Origin: Phymatolithon calcareum
Lineage: Eukaryota > Rhodophyta > Florideophyceae > Hapalidiales
NCBI GenBank assembly: GCA_977006965.1
Contig: OZ345362.1
Span: 2,852,001 to 2,916,000, forward strand
Direction of reading: 5' to 3'
Length of the DNA stretch: 64,000 nt
Below, one piece after another: positions 30,441-41,692 of the stretch. A program made the translations under genes and the position numbers. The notes beneath the pieces were generated by a model. The model was not told where the DNA came from and ran no database searches. It worked only from the letters and a program-made list of their open reading frames with translations. Every line of letters begins with the position of its first letter. Within the stretch, counting starts at the first letter, position 1.

Positions 30441-31861
30441 ATCAGTCAAAGGTACTGTAAAAAAACAAAGAGTTAAATCGTAGGGTAGTAGACAAGCATC
30501 AAGTGAAGTACTAAAAACAAGAAAGGAGTGAGTCTTGCAAAACTAGAAACTGAACAGCTCTGTCTAAGCGAGGATACTATCGAACAAGAAACGGAAGACG
30601 CTACTGTCGCATTGAGTTTAGCACGGATCCTAGACAGGAAGCTTGGTCCTTGGAGATCACGTGGAATCTTGCGTAGCGGAGTGGAGCATCAGCACTGCGA
30701 ACCACGAGGCACTATTTTTCAAAACGAATAGCGCGAGAGAACTGAAACGACAGCAGCCATAGTGTTTGAGGAGTTTAAGATCGTGGTTTCCCCGGACATG
30801 GAAGCGGCTGGACGAATCTGATTTTGTGCCCTGAAGTAGAACCGGCCTTATTAACTTGGATGCCACAGAGCATGAACGGCAGACGCTGATGTCGCAATGA
30901 GGTCCAGGAAGATCCTTAACCGGAGAATTGGGCCGGAAGGACAACGCGAGTCTAGGTGTGGGGGGGTGGGGGGTGGTGGATCAGCGCCGTGAGTCCCGCG
31001 GGACTGCGTCTCAAGAACAACAGGACGAAAATAATGAAACCATAGTGCCGGCAATGCAGGAGAAGAGAGACGTCGAGATCCAGCGGTTCCGCGTGCAGGG
31101 AATACCAAAAAATTGACACATTTTGGAAAACTGAATATTTTATTCTTGTAGAAACGTGCGGTATTCGCATTGTGCACTTTCGACCCTGTACTGAATATGG
31201 AAAAAATTATGGAAAAATTAGATTTCAACAACACAAACTGGCGCTTTGAAAGGCTATGCAGGAGAAGAGGTGAGGTGACTGGGACAGCAGATATGGACCT
31301 TCAAAACGACCAAGTGGCCCCAGTGCCTTTCCACAATCGGACAGTGTGGAGTATGTTGTCTGGGCAGTGAAGCGCCTAAACAAGCTGGAAATGCACTTTG
31401 CATATGGTTGGGCAGTTTCATAAACATGGAAGCATTGGTATCTAGCTGTATTTATACATGTTCGTACAGTAGTTTGATTTGCAATGCGCGAGAGACCAAT
31501 TTTTGGAAATTGGGTAGCAGTCACAGCGGCGACTAGTAGTCGCCGCTGAATGCTCTATTCTTGGTGCTCTGCAAGATCGCAGTTTAAAAGCAGCTCAATG
31601 ATCTCTTCCATTAATTATGATCTCGTTTTTACAACCAGAACTGGATCAATCAATCAGGCCGTTGACCCTAAGTGCGGGCCGTTGGTGCAGTACCATCTAG
31701 ATTCTACATCGACGCGGCAACATGGCGGGTTTTTGTTTCTCTTCAATTCCACGGTCCAGTATACGCGTTATTGCCCCACAGTGCGGTAAGCGGCGCCATT
31801 TCCTTTCATCGCTATGATAACAACGGCCACAGTGAATTGCTCCACGGTCAAGAACCGTCTC
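30441..31861. other. Stretch with short frames only, a G-run and a 25-bp palindrome
   Basis: No gene is supportable. A G-rich run (TGTGGGGGGGTGGGGGGTGG, from 30,957) could form a quadruplex. A perfect palindrome with one central base occupies 31,525-31,549, with half CAGCGGCGACTA. The right end approaches the start of the RsmH relic. Confidence 0.4.
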
Positions 31862-32830
31862 CGTCAAGTTGGTGTCTCAAGTACTTAACCAATTTTCAGG
31901 CACCACGGTGGAAACCTTTGTTGATTGGACAGTGGGTACAGGCGGTGACGCCTCCACGCTATTGTCCAGCTGTGAAGTCGAGATATACATTGGACTTGAT
32001 AAGGATGAGCAAGCGCTCTCCATTGCTCGGATAGCGCTGTCTGCCCACACCAATGATTCCCTGCTGCATTCCGATTTATGAGACGTTTACGGAACGCTTG
32101 GGTGTATTGGGTGTGGCATTGGGGAGATTGACGGTGCTCTCATCGATCTTGGAGTTAGTTTTCATGCAGCTCGACGACGGTGAGCGTGGCTTCTCTTTCG
32201 TGCGCGATGGCATGATGGACATGCGAATGGATGCACACGGAACGACACGCACAGCGGCGGATGTCATGAACTGTGCATCAGAGGAGGAGCTGGCGGACGT
32301 ACTTTGGCGATACGCAGACGACACGCGGTCACGAATGCACGAATAGCATATCGTGGAGGCGAAGTGACGCACGCCGATAACCACGACGCGGCAGCTCGCC
32401 GACTTCTACTGCGACGAGGTGAGGGCTGTGGCAAACTGCACTCAGCTACAAGCTCTACGCATTGCGGTGAACGGCGTGATTGAGGCAGTTGAGTCCGTGC
32501 TCCCGCATGTTCTGGATTAATTGCGACCTGATGGGACAACTTGCATTCCATTGAAGACAGGGTGGTAAAAAAAACTTTTTCGGGGATTGTGAGGTTGTTG
32601 AAGGAGCCGACATACTCACCAGGAACCACTCTGTCGCAAGAAAGGAAGAAGTATGGCGCATTTTGTGTGCGGGGTCTGCGAAAATGCGGCTAGTGCGGAA
32701 GCTGGGCTAGGAGGAACCCCCGGAGCAGTTGAAGAGGCAAAATTACCGTTGATTGGAAAGGCTATCAATGTCTGTGCTCTCAGTCGATTCGAGCTATTGC
32801 TGGTGACATGATCGCCCTCACCGCGGATTT
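31862..32830 (+). pseudogene. RsmH/MraW-like rRNA (cytosine-N4) methyltransferase, broken
   Basis: Pieces in several frames follow the family order. They are SQVLNQF, FVDWTVGTGGDASTLLS (SAM-binding motif I), IGLDKDEQALSIARIAL, ALIDLGVSF, QLDDGERGFSFVRDGMMDMR, AADVMNCASEEELADVLWRY, QALRIAVNGVIEAVESVLPH and SPGTTLSQERKKYGAF. Intact enzymes methylate N4 of C1402 (E. coli numbering) in the small-subunit rRNA of bacteria and organelles, so the parent was probably an organelle-targeted host gene. At least three frameshifts are needed between 32,080 and 32,600. A transit peptide cannot be seen. The functional copy must lie elsewhere if the organism retains the enzyme. Confidence 0.8.
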
Positions 32831-33698
32831 GAAACAACTATATATCCTCACCACAGGTGGAGGGGACAACTAGGAAGTCCCGGAGAGAAGATCAATGAGA
32901 GACTGAGAACATGCTTGGACCCACTCCGTTCCTGAAAGTGATGGTCTTGATTAGTACCGATAAAAGAAGACCGAGCATTTATTGTGGCTTGGCGCCCTGT
33001 GCAAGCATACGAAAGACTGGGAAGGTTGTTGAAGCTATCATGGCCCTCACGTCGGGTGCGCGAAGCATGTCGTCAAGTCACAATGAATGAATACAAACCT
33101 TCCGCATGTTGCATTACACCGAACTAGCTTTATCTACATCGTCGCTATAGCGCGGCTTCGACTCAGTATGCAGCTAATTGGAATGACCAAGAACTGTCTC
33201 GATGACAGCAACCTTTCTCAAGCTCCTTGCTGCGCTGACCGTGAACAACATCGTTCGACGCGGGTAAGTGCACCAACTCAAGATTTTTATCTCTACGAGA
33301 AACTTTTGAAGCTCTCGGCGTATACGCTCATTACCTTAATGAGCATACGTTATACGTTCACCCAGTTGGTTTGCATATCCTGAACAGGTCCAGATGTCTC
33401 ATCGAGTAGGGGCTCTACAAGTTTCTGTAACATCTCCTCTATATCGCTGTGCCCACGTGATGGCTTTCCAACAAGCGAGCCTGAAGAAGCAATTCCTATT
33501 GAAGTTTGTTTCTCGTCACCGATTGTGCAGTAGGTACTGTCGCGGATTTCGCAGCATGACTACGATACTGTATGATTGTCCTTACAGATTGTTTCAAAAT
33601 GCCCTTTCTTGACCATTCGCTCGAACACCCTCGTACCGGGGGATCGCAAAAAAGGAGGACGTTCCCTTTTTAGTATCCCCTGCTCGTACAATTACAGA
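32831..33698. other. Stretch without a supportable gene before the second module copy
   Basis: Only short frames occur. From about 33,640 the sequence matches the leader of the first Nudix-APH gene (AAAAAAGGAGGAC followed by the tract to the ATG), so the duplication begins roughly 60 bases before the start codon. Confidence 0.45.
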
Positions 33699-35159
33699 AT
33701 GCCAACATTTCATGGGTTGAGGGCGCTTTTGCTCCACCCGGATGACGAAGAAAGTGTGCTGATGGTAAACAATGAAGGCCAATGGGATCTGCCGTACCAT
33801 GAATTCGACGTCATCCGTCCTTATAACAAGTGGCCCTTTGTACGTTGTCTGCGTGAAGAGCTTGGGATCGATCCTTCCTTGTACCTGTTAACGCCAATCG
33901 TAGATCTGATTGAGCCAGGGTACGACTACAGTCCCCGATGCAAGGCGAAGAGATTATTGGGGACGTTTTCCTTCTTGCTGATCGACTCGTGCCCAGACGA
34001 CGTGACACTGCTTGAGAATTGGGCTTGGAAACACGCCAGCTTCGTTCGCCAAGTGAAAAAAGAGGAAGGATAATACGGCGGATTTGATTATACTCTGTAT
34101 GCATTACGTGACTATTTGGACCAAGAAATGGGTCTCATGTGAGAGCTTTGGCAGTCTCGACATCATCGCGGCTGGTATGCGAGAGCGACCAAATGGTTGA
34201 AAAAGTGTGTTGAACGCGATGGCGCCAATGTGGTGGGCCGCGTGAAACAGGTGAATATGAGCTGCACATCGACAGTGCAAGGTGTGAATTCAACCAAAGG
34301 GATGTACTTCTTGAAAGCGGGACTATGTCCCAACGAAGCGTGGGTGACGCAAGCTGTGTCGAAAATGATTGGTAAACCGGAGCAAGCTCAGCACGAAGTA
34401 GAGCAGAAGCAAGCCAAGGTACAGCAAGTTGAGGTTGTGGCGAGCTGTCACCAACTTCAATGCTTTGTGATAAGACGTGTGCGTGTGCTTTTCGAAATTC
34501 GCCAAAGTCCGGACGATGAAGCCAAGGATAGGATGGTGCACACCGCGTTAATGTCTCTTGGTGAACTGCAGAAACGCTCTATAGAAGCCAAAGAAGACCT
34601 TGTGGCTGCGAGGGTTCGAACCGCCGCAGTGGAGAAGCTTGCTGCGGAGGTGCACCGATGGAGCGCTGGGACGCCATCGCACTTAAAGCCACTACAAGGA
34701 CTGAACGAATGCGTTGTGGAGACAGCATGTTGCGTCTATCCGTGGCTGGAACGTCTGCAGGAGTACAAGATTACAATCACATTAGTGCATGGCGATTTTG
34801 CCAGTCGCAACATCGGGTCGACGAAGAGTGGTGGTGCGGCTTTGATTGATTGGGAGCATTCCTTCATCTCACATCCTTTCTTCGACTTGCATGAGTGGCA
34901 TAGCAAGATTAGCGAGAGCGTTTTGAATGACTACTTGTCGCTTTGGAGCGACTACGAGCCAAATTGTTTTCGAATTGCTGCACGGGTGGGTTGGCTGCTG
35001 AAGGTGCGAGTGGCCCTGAACCATATAGCGTTCTACGCTCCTCTTCTGGAGCGTGAAAAGGAATATGATGACATGCAAGTGGAGATGTGCTATTCTCCGT
35101 TTTGTCAGATTGTGCAGTCGTTTTGCATGAAGGTAATAGCGGAATCAAACCGCATCTGA
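33699..35159 (+). pseudogene. Second copy of the Nudix-APH fusion gene, with two nonsense codons
   Basis: It aligns with 17,219-18,700 along its whole length in one frame. TAA at 34,071-34,073 replaces a Tyr codon, and TGA at 34,140-34,142 replaces the CGA Arg codon of the first copy; both fall in the region between the two domains. The Nudix-helix segment (CLREELGIDPS) is closer to the consensus than in the first copy, and the kinase motifs HGDFASRN and IDWEHSF are intact. A few in-frame codons are missing near the C-terminus compared with copy one. Restart at the ATG at 34,197 could give a kinase-only product of 320 codons, which is speculative. Confidence 0.85.
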
Positions 35160-35381
35160 GCGCGCAGGCTCTTGAAATGATGATCAGCGTCCTGTGAGTT
35201 CCTGAGATTTGCTTGTTTACCGTGGATAGATTCAAATAAGTTTTTGTAACGTTCTCTTTTTTCTCGAAAGCCCTTCTAATTTTTATCGCGTTCAGCTCTG
35301 CCTATGCTCAACATCAGATGGAATATGCTGCTACAGTCGGCACGTGAGTTGAATTAAGCTGCTGCATTCAACCTGTTTCGC

Positions 35382-35695
35382 CTAATTTTCGGGCGCAGCA
35401 ATGGTTTTCGAGCAATTATCGCATTTCTGGCAGATCCTCGCGGGGTTACACTCCCGGCACTGGATAATGAAATTGTGGCATTTCGCTTGAACATGATTCG
35501 CCAGATGGTGTCCACACTCACCTTTTGTACACAGATGCGATATCATGTTGAAGAGCGTGTGTAACGGCGTATCTGATACTTTGCAGAAAGTTATCGACTC
35601 GACATTGTCAACGTACTCCATGTCCGTGTCTCGAGGCAGAGTGGGTCGTGCGTCTCGGAAGCCGTGGAGTCTCACATGTAAGTTGAGGGCTGCAC
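35382..35695 (-). pseudogene. Second copy of the Cys/His-rich gene, split by the LTR element
   Basis: The 3' part keeps the metal-binding pattern of 18,924-19,328 (CTKGECGHH, H-x3-H, CRECNPARICQ, KCDNC). The homologous 5' part continues beyond the retrotransposon at about 42,186-42,290, where the minus strand reads GPRGPPEILDSLGD against the PGLPEIFYSSGD of copy one. The LTR element therefore inserted inside the N-terminal coding half. A one-base difference upstream also shifts the frame. Confidence 0.75.
35691..35695 (+). repeat. Left target duplication of the Ty3/gypsy element
   Basis: TGCAC here is repeated exactly at 42,181-42,185 outside the other LTR. Confidence 0.85.
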
Positions 35696-36193
35696 TATAA
35701 CGACTTATTATTATGATGTTGTCGTTATGATATTTTGTTGGAATTTTATTGGAACTTTTAAATGTTGGAATGGAATTTTTACTTTACTTTTAAGTTTTAG
35801 TTTTGTTTCTTAGTCAAGAGGTACTAGACTTATTGTCCTTGCGACACTCTTTGACTTTACTCGGAGCGGTTTACTCCGCTTTAGTCTTGCCTTCTCTAGC
35901 AAAGTGCGGCGTTGGTTCGTCTTATATAGACGATGGTCGAATCTTCCATTCTAAACTAAACCTATTTTTTACATATAAAAAGCTCTATTTAGATTCCACT
36001 AGACGATTGGGTGATGGAATCTAAAACTAACCAATAGGAATGCGAATGATTGAAACTTTGCAATGACACTTGTAACACTCGTGCATTTGCATACGTGGCA
36101 TTTTGCAGTACATGTGTAACATTTACTGTAATGCGCTACGTAGCAAGCATAGTTGTAGTACAAGTGTAACTATTGTAACATAAAATCGTTACA
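35696..36193 (-). repeat. Downstream LTR (498 bp)
   Basis: It matches 41,693-42,180 almost exactly and has ten additional bases (CATTTGCATA) near 36,085. Confidence 0.92.
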
Positions 36194-36211
36194 AATCCTG
36201 CCCTCTTATTT
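36194..36211 (-). promoter_or_regulatory. Polypurine tract of the LTR element
   Basis: Read on the minus strand, the bases next to the downstream LTR are purine-rich (AATAAGAGGGCAGGATT), at the position of the plus-strand primer. Confidence 0.6.
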
Positions 36212-36232
36212 TCGTATTCGTCCTCGAATACT

Positions 36233-36537
36233 CTAAGTTTCGGGGTTTAGAAGTTCGGAAATCCTCATGAAATTCTTGGCGGCGGTACTTGTAGGACTGG
36301 TTGTGGTTCGGTCGAAGAAATCAGGTATAAAACGTTTAAGTAGAGAAATATGGAATGTGTCATGAATTGCTCCAAGTTGTTCTGGTATTTCTAATTGATA
36401 TGCTACACCACTGGCGTGTTTCTTGAGGATTTTCAAGGGCCCAAGAAACTTTGGTGCTAATTTCTTAACTCTACCAGTTTTGAGCGATAGGTTCTCAGTT
36501 GAAAGCATCACTTGATCACCTACTTCAAATTCTTCAT
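36233..36537 (-). pseudogene. C-terminal end of integrase, out of frame with pol
   Basis: The frame reads [20 protein letters not shown], then LAPKFLGPLKILKK and DTFHISLLKRFIPD, the GPY/F module that ends Ty3/gypsy integrases. A short tail follows where many elements carry a chromodomain, but I do not see a convincing one. It is one base out of phase with the main pol frame, so a single-base deletion near 36,535 separates them in this copy. Confidence 0.8.
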
Positions 36538-39500
36538 CATTCTCTTACTGTCAACGTTGTCAGCATTGCGTAAATTAGCTTCCTCTATCGCTAATTTTGC
36601 AAATTTAGTTGCTTCATTGATTTCTTTCAGAAATCGTTTTGAATTTCTATTCTTAGTACTTTCATCACTGAATAAGATATCAGAGATTGAAAGTGGGTTT
36701 TGTCCATATTCTAGGAAGAAAGGAGAATACTTAGTGGCATCGCTGACGTGGTTGTTGTAAGCGAATTCGAAGCCTGGAAGATATTTGCTCCAATCTCTCT
36801 GTGTGTAACTGACAAAACATCTTAACATTTCTTGTAATGTTCTAAAAGAACGCTCAGACTGTCCATCGGTTTGTGCGTGAAAGGCAGTCGAAAGATTCGA
36901 ATGAATCTGAAGGAGTCGCATAAGTTCTTTCCAGAAGTTGGCAGTGAACCTTGCGTCTCTATCAGATATGATTGTTCTTGGTAGACCATGGTGTTTGTAT
37001 ATCTCTTTATAGAACACTTTTGCCGTGTCTTCTGCTTTGTGCTTAGCTGGAAGAGAGATAAAATGTGCTCTTTTAGATAGTTTATCGACAACTACAAGGA
37101 TTGTTGTCATATTATCCTTCGTTTTTGGTAATTTAAATATGAAATCCATTGAAATTTCTTCCCACTTACGTTCGGCAGGTGGAAAAGGTCTTAGTTTTCC
37201 TAACTTCAATTGGTTAGAAGCTTTGGATTCTTGACATTTTTGACATGAATTTACATATTTCTTGATATCACTTCTTTGTGTAGGCCAGTAGAAGTGTCGT
37301 TTAAGTAGGGTGAATGTTTTATTCTCACCTCTATGTCCTCCTAATAGAGATTCATGATTATCATGCATAACCGTTTTCCTTATTTCACCTTCAGGTATGC
37401 AAAGTCTGTTTTCAAAGTACAACCTTTTCCCCTTTTTCATATAAGGTTGTTTTACATTATCCCACTTTTCTTTAAAATAATTGTCAATTTTATAATCTTT
37501 TTCGAGATTATTCAATATTTCGTCACTTATTTTCACTTTAGTAATAGACAACAGTTCACGAATAACATCCGTTGATTTTCGATGAACTTCGTTATTTTTA
37601 CGTGAAAGTGCGTCAGCGACGATATTCGATTTTCCCTTTATGTACTTAATTGAGTAATTAAACTCTTGCATGAACTCGACCCATCTCGCTTGTTTTCTCG
37701 ATAGTGTTTTTTGAGTATCTAAATATTTCAATGGATGATGGTCGGTTAAGATTGTAAATTTTGACCCATGCAGATACGATCTCCATGTTTGCAATGCGTG
37801 TATTATTCCAAGAAGTTCTTTCTCAGGTGTACTATAATTTTGTTCTGCTAAACTTAGTTTTTTCGATGCATACGCTACAGGTCTGCATCCTTTTTCATCT
37901 GTTTGTGTGAGTACTGCTCCAGTTCCTGAATCTGAAGCATCAGATGTTACTTCGTATTCTAGACTCGGATCAGCACATTTAAGAACTGGTGTATTACTTA
38001 GAGTTCTTTTTAAAGATTGAAAAGCATCGTTTTCTAGTTTTCCCCATTTAAAAGGATTAATTTTTCTGGTTAAATTCGTTAAGGGTGCTGCTAATTTAGC
38101 AAAATCCTTTACGAATTTCCTATAGTAGTTACATAGTCCTAAGAAACTTTGGACTTGTTTTACATTATTTGGTGCTTCCCAATTATTGATTGCCTCAACC
38201 TTTTTAGGGTCAACTTTGATTCCTTCTTCGCTGATTATATGTCCCAAGTATTCAACTTGAGTCTTGAAGAATTTGCACTTGGATTCCTTGGCATACAATT
38301 GATTCTTTCTTAGTATGCCGAGAGTAATTTCCAAATGTTTGAAATGTTCTTCTTCACTTTTGCTGTATATTAAAATATCATCCAAATATACTAGAATAAA
38401 TTTATCTAGATACGGTCGGAAGATATTATTCATTAAGGTTTGAAAACATCCTGGAGCTCCACTTAATCCAAACGGAGTTACCAGATATTCAAACTGTCCA
38501 TAGCGTGTTCGGAATGCAGTTTTTTCAATATCGGATTCTTTTATACGAATTTGGTGATAACCACTTCTTAAATCGAGAGTGGAGAAGAATTTTGCTCCAC
38601 TTAATTGGTCCCAAACTTCGTCTATGCGAGGTAATGGAACTTGATTCCGAATTGTTTGTTTGTTGAGTGCTCTGTAGTCTATACACATACGGAGAGTTCC
38701 ATCCTTCTTTTTCGTGAATAGGACTGGACTTCCCCAAGGACTCACACTTGGTCGAATGAAGCCGTTTGCTAATGCTTCTTCGAGTTGTTTTTTCACTTCT
38801 TTTAACTCTAAGACAGATAGTTTATACATTGGACCAATTTTTGGTTTTGATCCTTCTTCCAAATTGATCGTCATTTCAATGTTTCTCTTTGGAGGTAATC
38901 CCGGAGGTAACTTTTCAGGGAAAACATCCTCATATTTTTGCAATATTTCCTTGATACCCTTACTGTGTTCTTCTTGTAAATGCTCATCCCCTGATGGTTT
39001 TAGAAGCACATGGTAACAAGTACTATTTCTCTTTTTTGCTAACCTCGCGAACTGTTTACTCGTAAGCATGCTATTCAGGAGGGATGCCCCATGCTTATAA
39101 GCCTCTGCGTCCAGAGTAATAATCTGGTCATTACTGTTAATACGCATTCGGTTTCGAGTCCAATCTATTATAGGATTGACATCTGCTAGCCAGCTCTTTC
39201 CTAAGATTATGTCGTAGGCGATCCAATCTACGATGTACGGGCGTATATTGAAGATTGCCTGTCCGATACGTAATCCCAGATTTTCAGAACATAAGTCCAT
39301 TTTGACAAGTGTTCCGTCCCAAAGTTCTGCTTTGAGGTTAGTTCTTTCTCCCCTTAACTCTAGTTTTTGCGCAAAATCCTTTGATATGATTATTTCTTCA
39401 CATCCACTATCCACTAAGGTTTTACAGTAGAATTTGCCACTTGGCCTTACTATTTCTCCTCTGAAAACCAATAGTGCTTGCCTCTTCTTAGGTCTTTTTC

Positions 39501-39738
39501 TGTACGGAGAGAACGTACAAACTCTTGCAGTATTTTTCTGCTTTTTATCTCTTGGTACCCTATTGTGGAAAATACGCTCAGATTCCACCTCGAGACTCCG
39601 CTCAGTCTCGGCAGTATTTTTCTGCTTTTTAGTATCTTGGGGACGCCTCTTGATTCCCTCAAGCTTCGCAGTCTCTTGGAAACTACCCTTAGTTTCCTCA
39701 CCTGCACAACTACTCTGAGTTGTCTCTTTTTCGTGCAC
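36520..39738 (-). CDS. pol: Pol polyprotein: protease, reverse transcriptase, RNase H, integrase
   Basis: The 1072-codon frame contains, in order, an aspartic protease ([13 protein letters not shown]110), reverse transcriptase ([27 protein letters not shown], and the catalytic YLDD at about 451-454), RNase H ([35 protein letters not shown]) and integrase (H-H-C-C zinc site around [20 protein letters not shown], then [15 protein letters not shown] and [13 protein letters not shown] for the DDE triad). It reverse-transcribes element RNA and integrates the cDNA. The N-terminal 80 residues are Lys/Glu-rich and contain a duplicated KKQKNTA segment. Gag and pol lie in different frames, separated by about 80 bases, so pol may need frameshifting or a separate start. 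A frameshift truncates its end. Confidence 0.93.
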   Translation of the reverse strand: MHEKETTQSSCAGEETKGSFQETAKLEGIKRRPQDTKKQKNTAETERSLEVESERIFHNRVPRDKKQKNTARVCTFSPYRKRPKKRQALLVFRGEIVRPSGKFYCKTLVDSGCEEIIISKDFAQKLELRGERTNLKAELWDGTLVKMDLCSENLGLRIGQAIFNIRPYIVDWIAYDIILGKSWLADVNPIIDWTRNRMRINSNDQIITLDAEAYKHGASLLNSMLTSKQFARLAKKRNSTCYHVLLKPSGDEHLQEEHSKGIKEILQKYEDVFPEKLPPGLPPKRNIEMTINLEEGSKPKIGPMYKLSVLELKEVKKQLEEALANGFIRPSVSPWGSPVLFTKKKDGTLRMCIDYRALNKQTIRNQVPLPRIDEVWDQLSGAKFFSTLDLRSGYHQIRIKESDIEKTAFRTRYGQFEYLVTPFGLSGAPGCFQTLMNNIFRPYLDKFILVYLDDILIYSKSEEEHFKHLEITLGILRKNQLYAKESKCKFFKTQVEYLGHIISEEGIKVDPKKVEAINNWEAPNNVKQVQSFLGLCNYYRKFVKDFAKLAAPLTNLTRKINPFKWGKLENDAFQSLKRTLSNTPVLKCADPSLEYEVTSDASDSGTGAVLTQTDEKGCRPVAYASKKLSLAEQNYSTPEKELLGIIHALQTWRSYLHGSKFTILTDHHPLKYLDTQKTLSRKQARWVEFMQEFNYSIKYIKGKSNIVADALSRKNNEVHRKSTDVIRELLSITKVKISDEILNNLEKDYKIDNYFKEKWDNVKQPYMKKGKRLYFENRLCIPEGEIRKTVMHDNHESLLGGHRGENKTFTLLKRHFYWPTQRSDIKKYVNSCQKCQESKASNQLKLGKLRPFPPAERKWEEISMDFIFKLPKTKDNMTTILVVVDKLSKRAHFISLPAKHKAEDTAKVFYKEIYKHHGLPRTIISDRDARFTANFWKELMRLLQIHSNLSTAFHAQTDGQSERSFRTLQEMLRCFVSYTQRDWSKYLPGFEFAYNNHVSDATKYSPFFLEYGQNPLSISDILFSDESTKNRNSKRFLKEINEATKFAKLAIEEANLRNADNVDSKRMMKNLK

Positions 39739-39815
39739 GCGATTCTCTTTTTTGTATTTTTCTCGTTTTTTGTTTTCATCGGCTACTATACATACACCCG
39801 TTTTAGTGCCGAGCC

Positions 39816-40649
39816 CTAATAACGGTTGAACTGGTTTTTTGGCTTCCTCCGTGAATGTTTAATCGCACGGCAGCCAACTCTTTTGCATAGAAAGCACTTG
39901 TTTTGTTCCTTCAGTTTTGTTCTTTCTTCTGGAGATAGTTTTACAAATTTCTTCTGAGGAAAAACCCCAATTTCCATTGGTGTAACCCCATTATTTATTC
40001 CTCCTTGGAATGGGAATGGTCCACTAGTGTAGATCTTGTCCATTCGATCAGCAACTCTCATTGCATCTTGGAGTGATGTTGTTTCAGATCTCTCTATCTC
40101 CACTCTTATTCTATTTTTCAATCCCTGGCTGTAATGGAAGACCTGTTCATCATTAGCCATAGTCGGAATTTGGAGTAACCATTTAGAAAACTCCGCATTA
40201 TATGATGAAACTGAGCTGTAAGCTCCCATTTGTTTTAACGTGCTAAGTGCTTTTCTCGCGTTAACTTCCCTGTTAACGGGCTCGAAATACTTCAATAATT
40301 CTTTTTTAAACTCTTCAAATGTTGTAATATTAACTTGGGTACTTATATTTATAAGTTCCCACCATTGTAATCCATCCCCTGTAAGGTAACTAACAGCATA
40401 CTTGATTTTTTGTGTCTCATCGGGCGCCGTTGTTTGGTTGTCAAGTATATTTTGTATTGACTGCAACCAGCTACGAACATTCTGTCCGCTAAATTTGTCT
40501 GGACTTGCTGTTCTCAACGAGCGGTTGCTCGAAGACAGGTTTAGAAATGCTTGATTTGCATTATGTAATTGTTGCTGTAGTCCTGTGACGGCATTCTGCA
40601 AGTTCTGAATAACTTGCGCCTGTTCTTGTTGCTGTTGTATATGTTCCAT
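39816..40649 (-). CDS. gag: Gag capsid protein
   Basis: The 277-codon frame begins with a Gln-rich coiled segment. A Retrotrans_gag-type domain follows: [20 protein letters not shown], then [26 protein letters not shown] and [13 protein letters not shown]-terminal zinc-knuckle-like motif [14 protein letters not shown] has C-x2-C-x4-C-x4-H spacing rather than the usual C-x2-C-x4-H-x4-C. The protein would form the virus-like particle around the element RNA. It precedes pol. Confidence 0.85.
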   Translation of the reverse strand: MEHIQQQQEQAQVIQNLQNAVTGLQQQLHNANQAFLNLSSSNRSLRTASPDKFSGQNVRSWLQSIQNILDNQTTAPDETQKIKYAVSYLTGDGLQWWELINISTQVNITTFEEFKKELLKYFEPVNREVNARKALSTLKQMGAYSSVSSYNAEFSKWLLQIPTMANDEQVFHYSQGLKNRIRVEIERSETTSLQDAMRVADRMDKIYTSGPFPFQGGINNGVTPMEIGVFPQKKFVKLSPEERTKLKEQNKCFLCKRVGCRAIKHSRRKPKNQFNRY

Positions 40650-40895
40650 TTTGTTCTAATATTTCCTGAAGTTACCGCTATTCTCCTCCCGTGCCCTTGT
40701 TGCGTTACTCGAACCTTTGTCCCAGTCGGTCGTCCTAGGTAACACCCAATAGACGAAAAGGTTAGTGAGGATACCAAGTTAACACGGTTCTCGGATAATA
40801 ACAGATTTATAACAACAGAAATATTTATTTAATCCCAATTTAATTGATTTTGATTCTGATCAAGCACTGATCAATTAGATATCAACTAATTATCA

Positions 40896-41621
40896 CTAAT
40901 GCTTACGACTGTTCCTTTGATACTTTAGCGATTTGCTAATCGCACTAGTACTTATCTTAGGAGCTTTTGATATATTGGTAAACTTCTTGATGTCGGTCGT
41001 TTGATATGCAAGATTCAGAAGGCGGTTGATAGCGATTTTTCGATTTTTGTGCTCCTCACCCAATTTGTGGGCATTAAAAAGCACCTTATTCTTATACCAC
41101 GTATGACACAAGTCACACTGAATATTTACCCAGTTAGAACTGGTATTCTCCAAATCGAGGATCGCTTTGCCGAAACCCTTCTTGTGTATGAGAACCTTTA
41201 TATGATTCTCTGAAATGTTATGATCGGTAAAGGATTCGGTTGGTCCTTTCCGATAGCCACAAACATTACAGGAAGTCCGACCAATCAGCTTGTTCTCGCC
41301 AATGGCGCTGATCTTCGGCACCCTTTTATGAGCGTTAAATTCTAACGCCGTTCTAAAGGTCTCTTCCCCCTTGATTTTTGGATAAATTTCAGGAGTATCC
41401 TCGATTTCTATAATTTCGACTACTGTTCGAGGATTTTCGGTAACTTGCTTAATTTTCGATATTTTTTCCAATGGGGGGGTCGAAACGATCTTAGTTTTAG
41501 GGTCCGATGGGGACTTCTTCTGGACCTCGTGGTCCGACTGGTCCTGAAAAGTGTCCGATGGGGCCTTAGGGCCTTTTTCGGAATTTTCGGACGTTTTCGA
41601 ATTATTTTCAGACTTGTTCAC
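40896..41621 (-). CDS. Extra ORF of the LTR element with two C2H2 zinc fingers
   Basis: The 241-codon frame lies between the upstream LTR and gag, in the same orientation. Residues 1-95 are Lys/Glu/Ser/Pro-rich and disordered-looking. Two fingers follow: CNVCGYRKGPTESFTDH-x5-H and CDLCHTWYKNKVLFNAH-x5-H. Both have C-x2-C-x12-H-x5-H spacing, as in U1-type or matrin-type RNA/DNA-binding fingers. The tail is basic. Standard Ty3/gypsy elements have no such gene here. It is the first ORF on the genomic RNA, so gag would need splicing, reinitiation or internal entry. Function is unknown; RNA packaging or target choice are guesses. Confidence 0.8.
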   Translation of the reverse strand: MNKSENNSKTSENSEKGPKAPSDTFQDQSDHEVQKKSPSDPKTKIVSTPPLEKISKIKQVTENPRTVVEIIEIEDTPEIYPKIKGEETFRTALEFNAHKRVPKISAIGENKLIGRTSCNVCGYRKGPTESFTDHNISENHIKVLIHKKGFGKAILDLENTSSNWVNIQCDLCHTWYKNKVLFNAHKLGEEHKNRKIAINRLLNLAYQTTDIKKFTNISKAPKISTSAISKSLKYQRNSRKH

Positions 41622-41678
41622 TGTAATTCAAATATTCAGAAATTTTCGTAAAATTTGATTGGTTACTGATCGTGTTGT

Positions 41679-41690
41679 CCGGTGCTACCA
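41679..41690 (-). promoter_or_regulatory. Primer-binding site for a tRNA primer
   Basis: Two bases inside the upstream LTR, the minus strand reads TGGTAGCACCGG. TGG pairs with the CCA end of a tRNA, as expected of a primer site. I do not assign the tRNA species. Confidence 0.7.
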
Positions 41691-41692
41691 AT

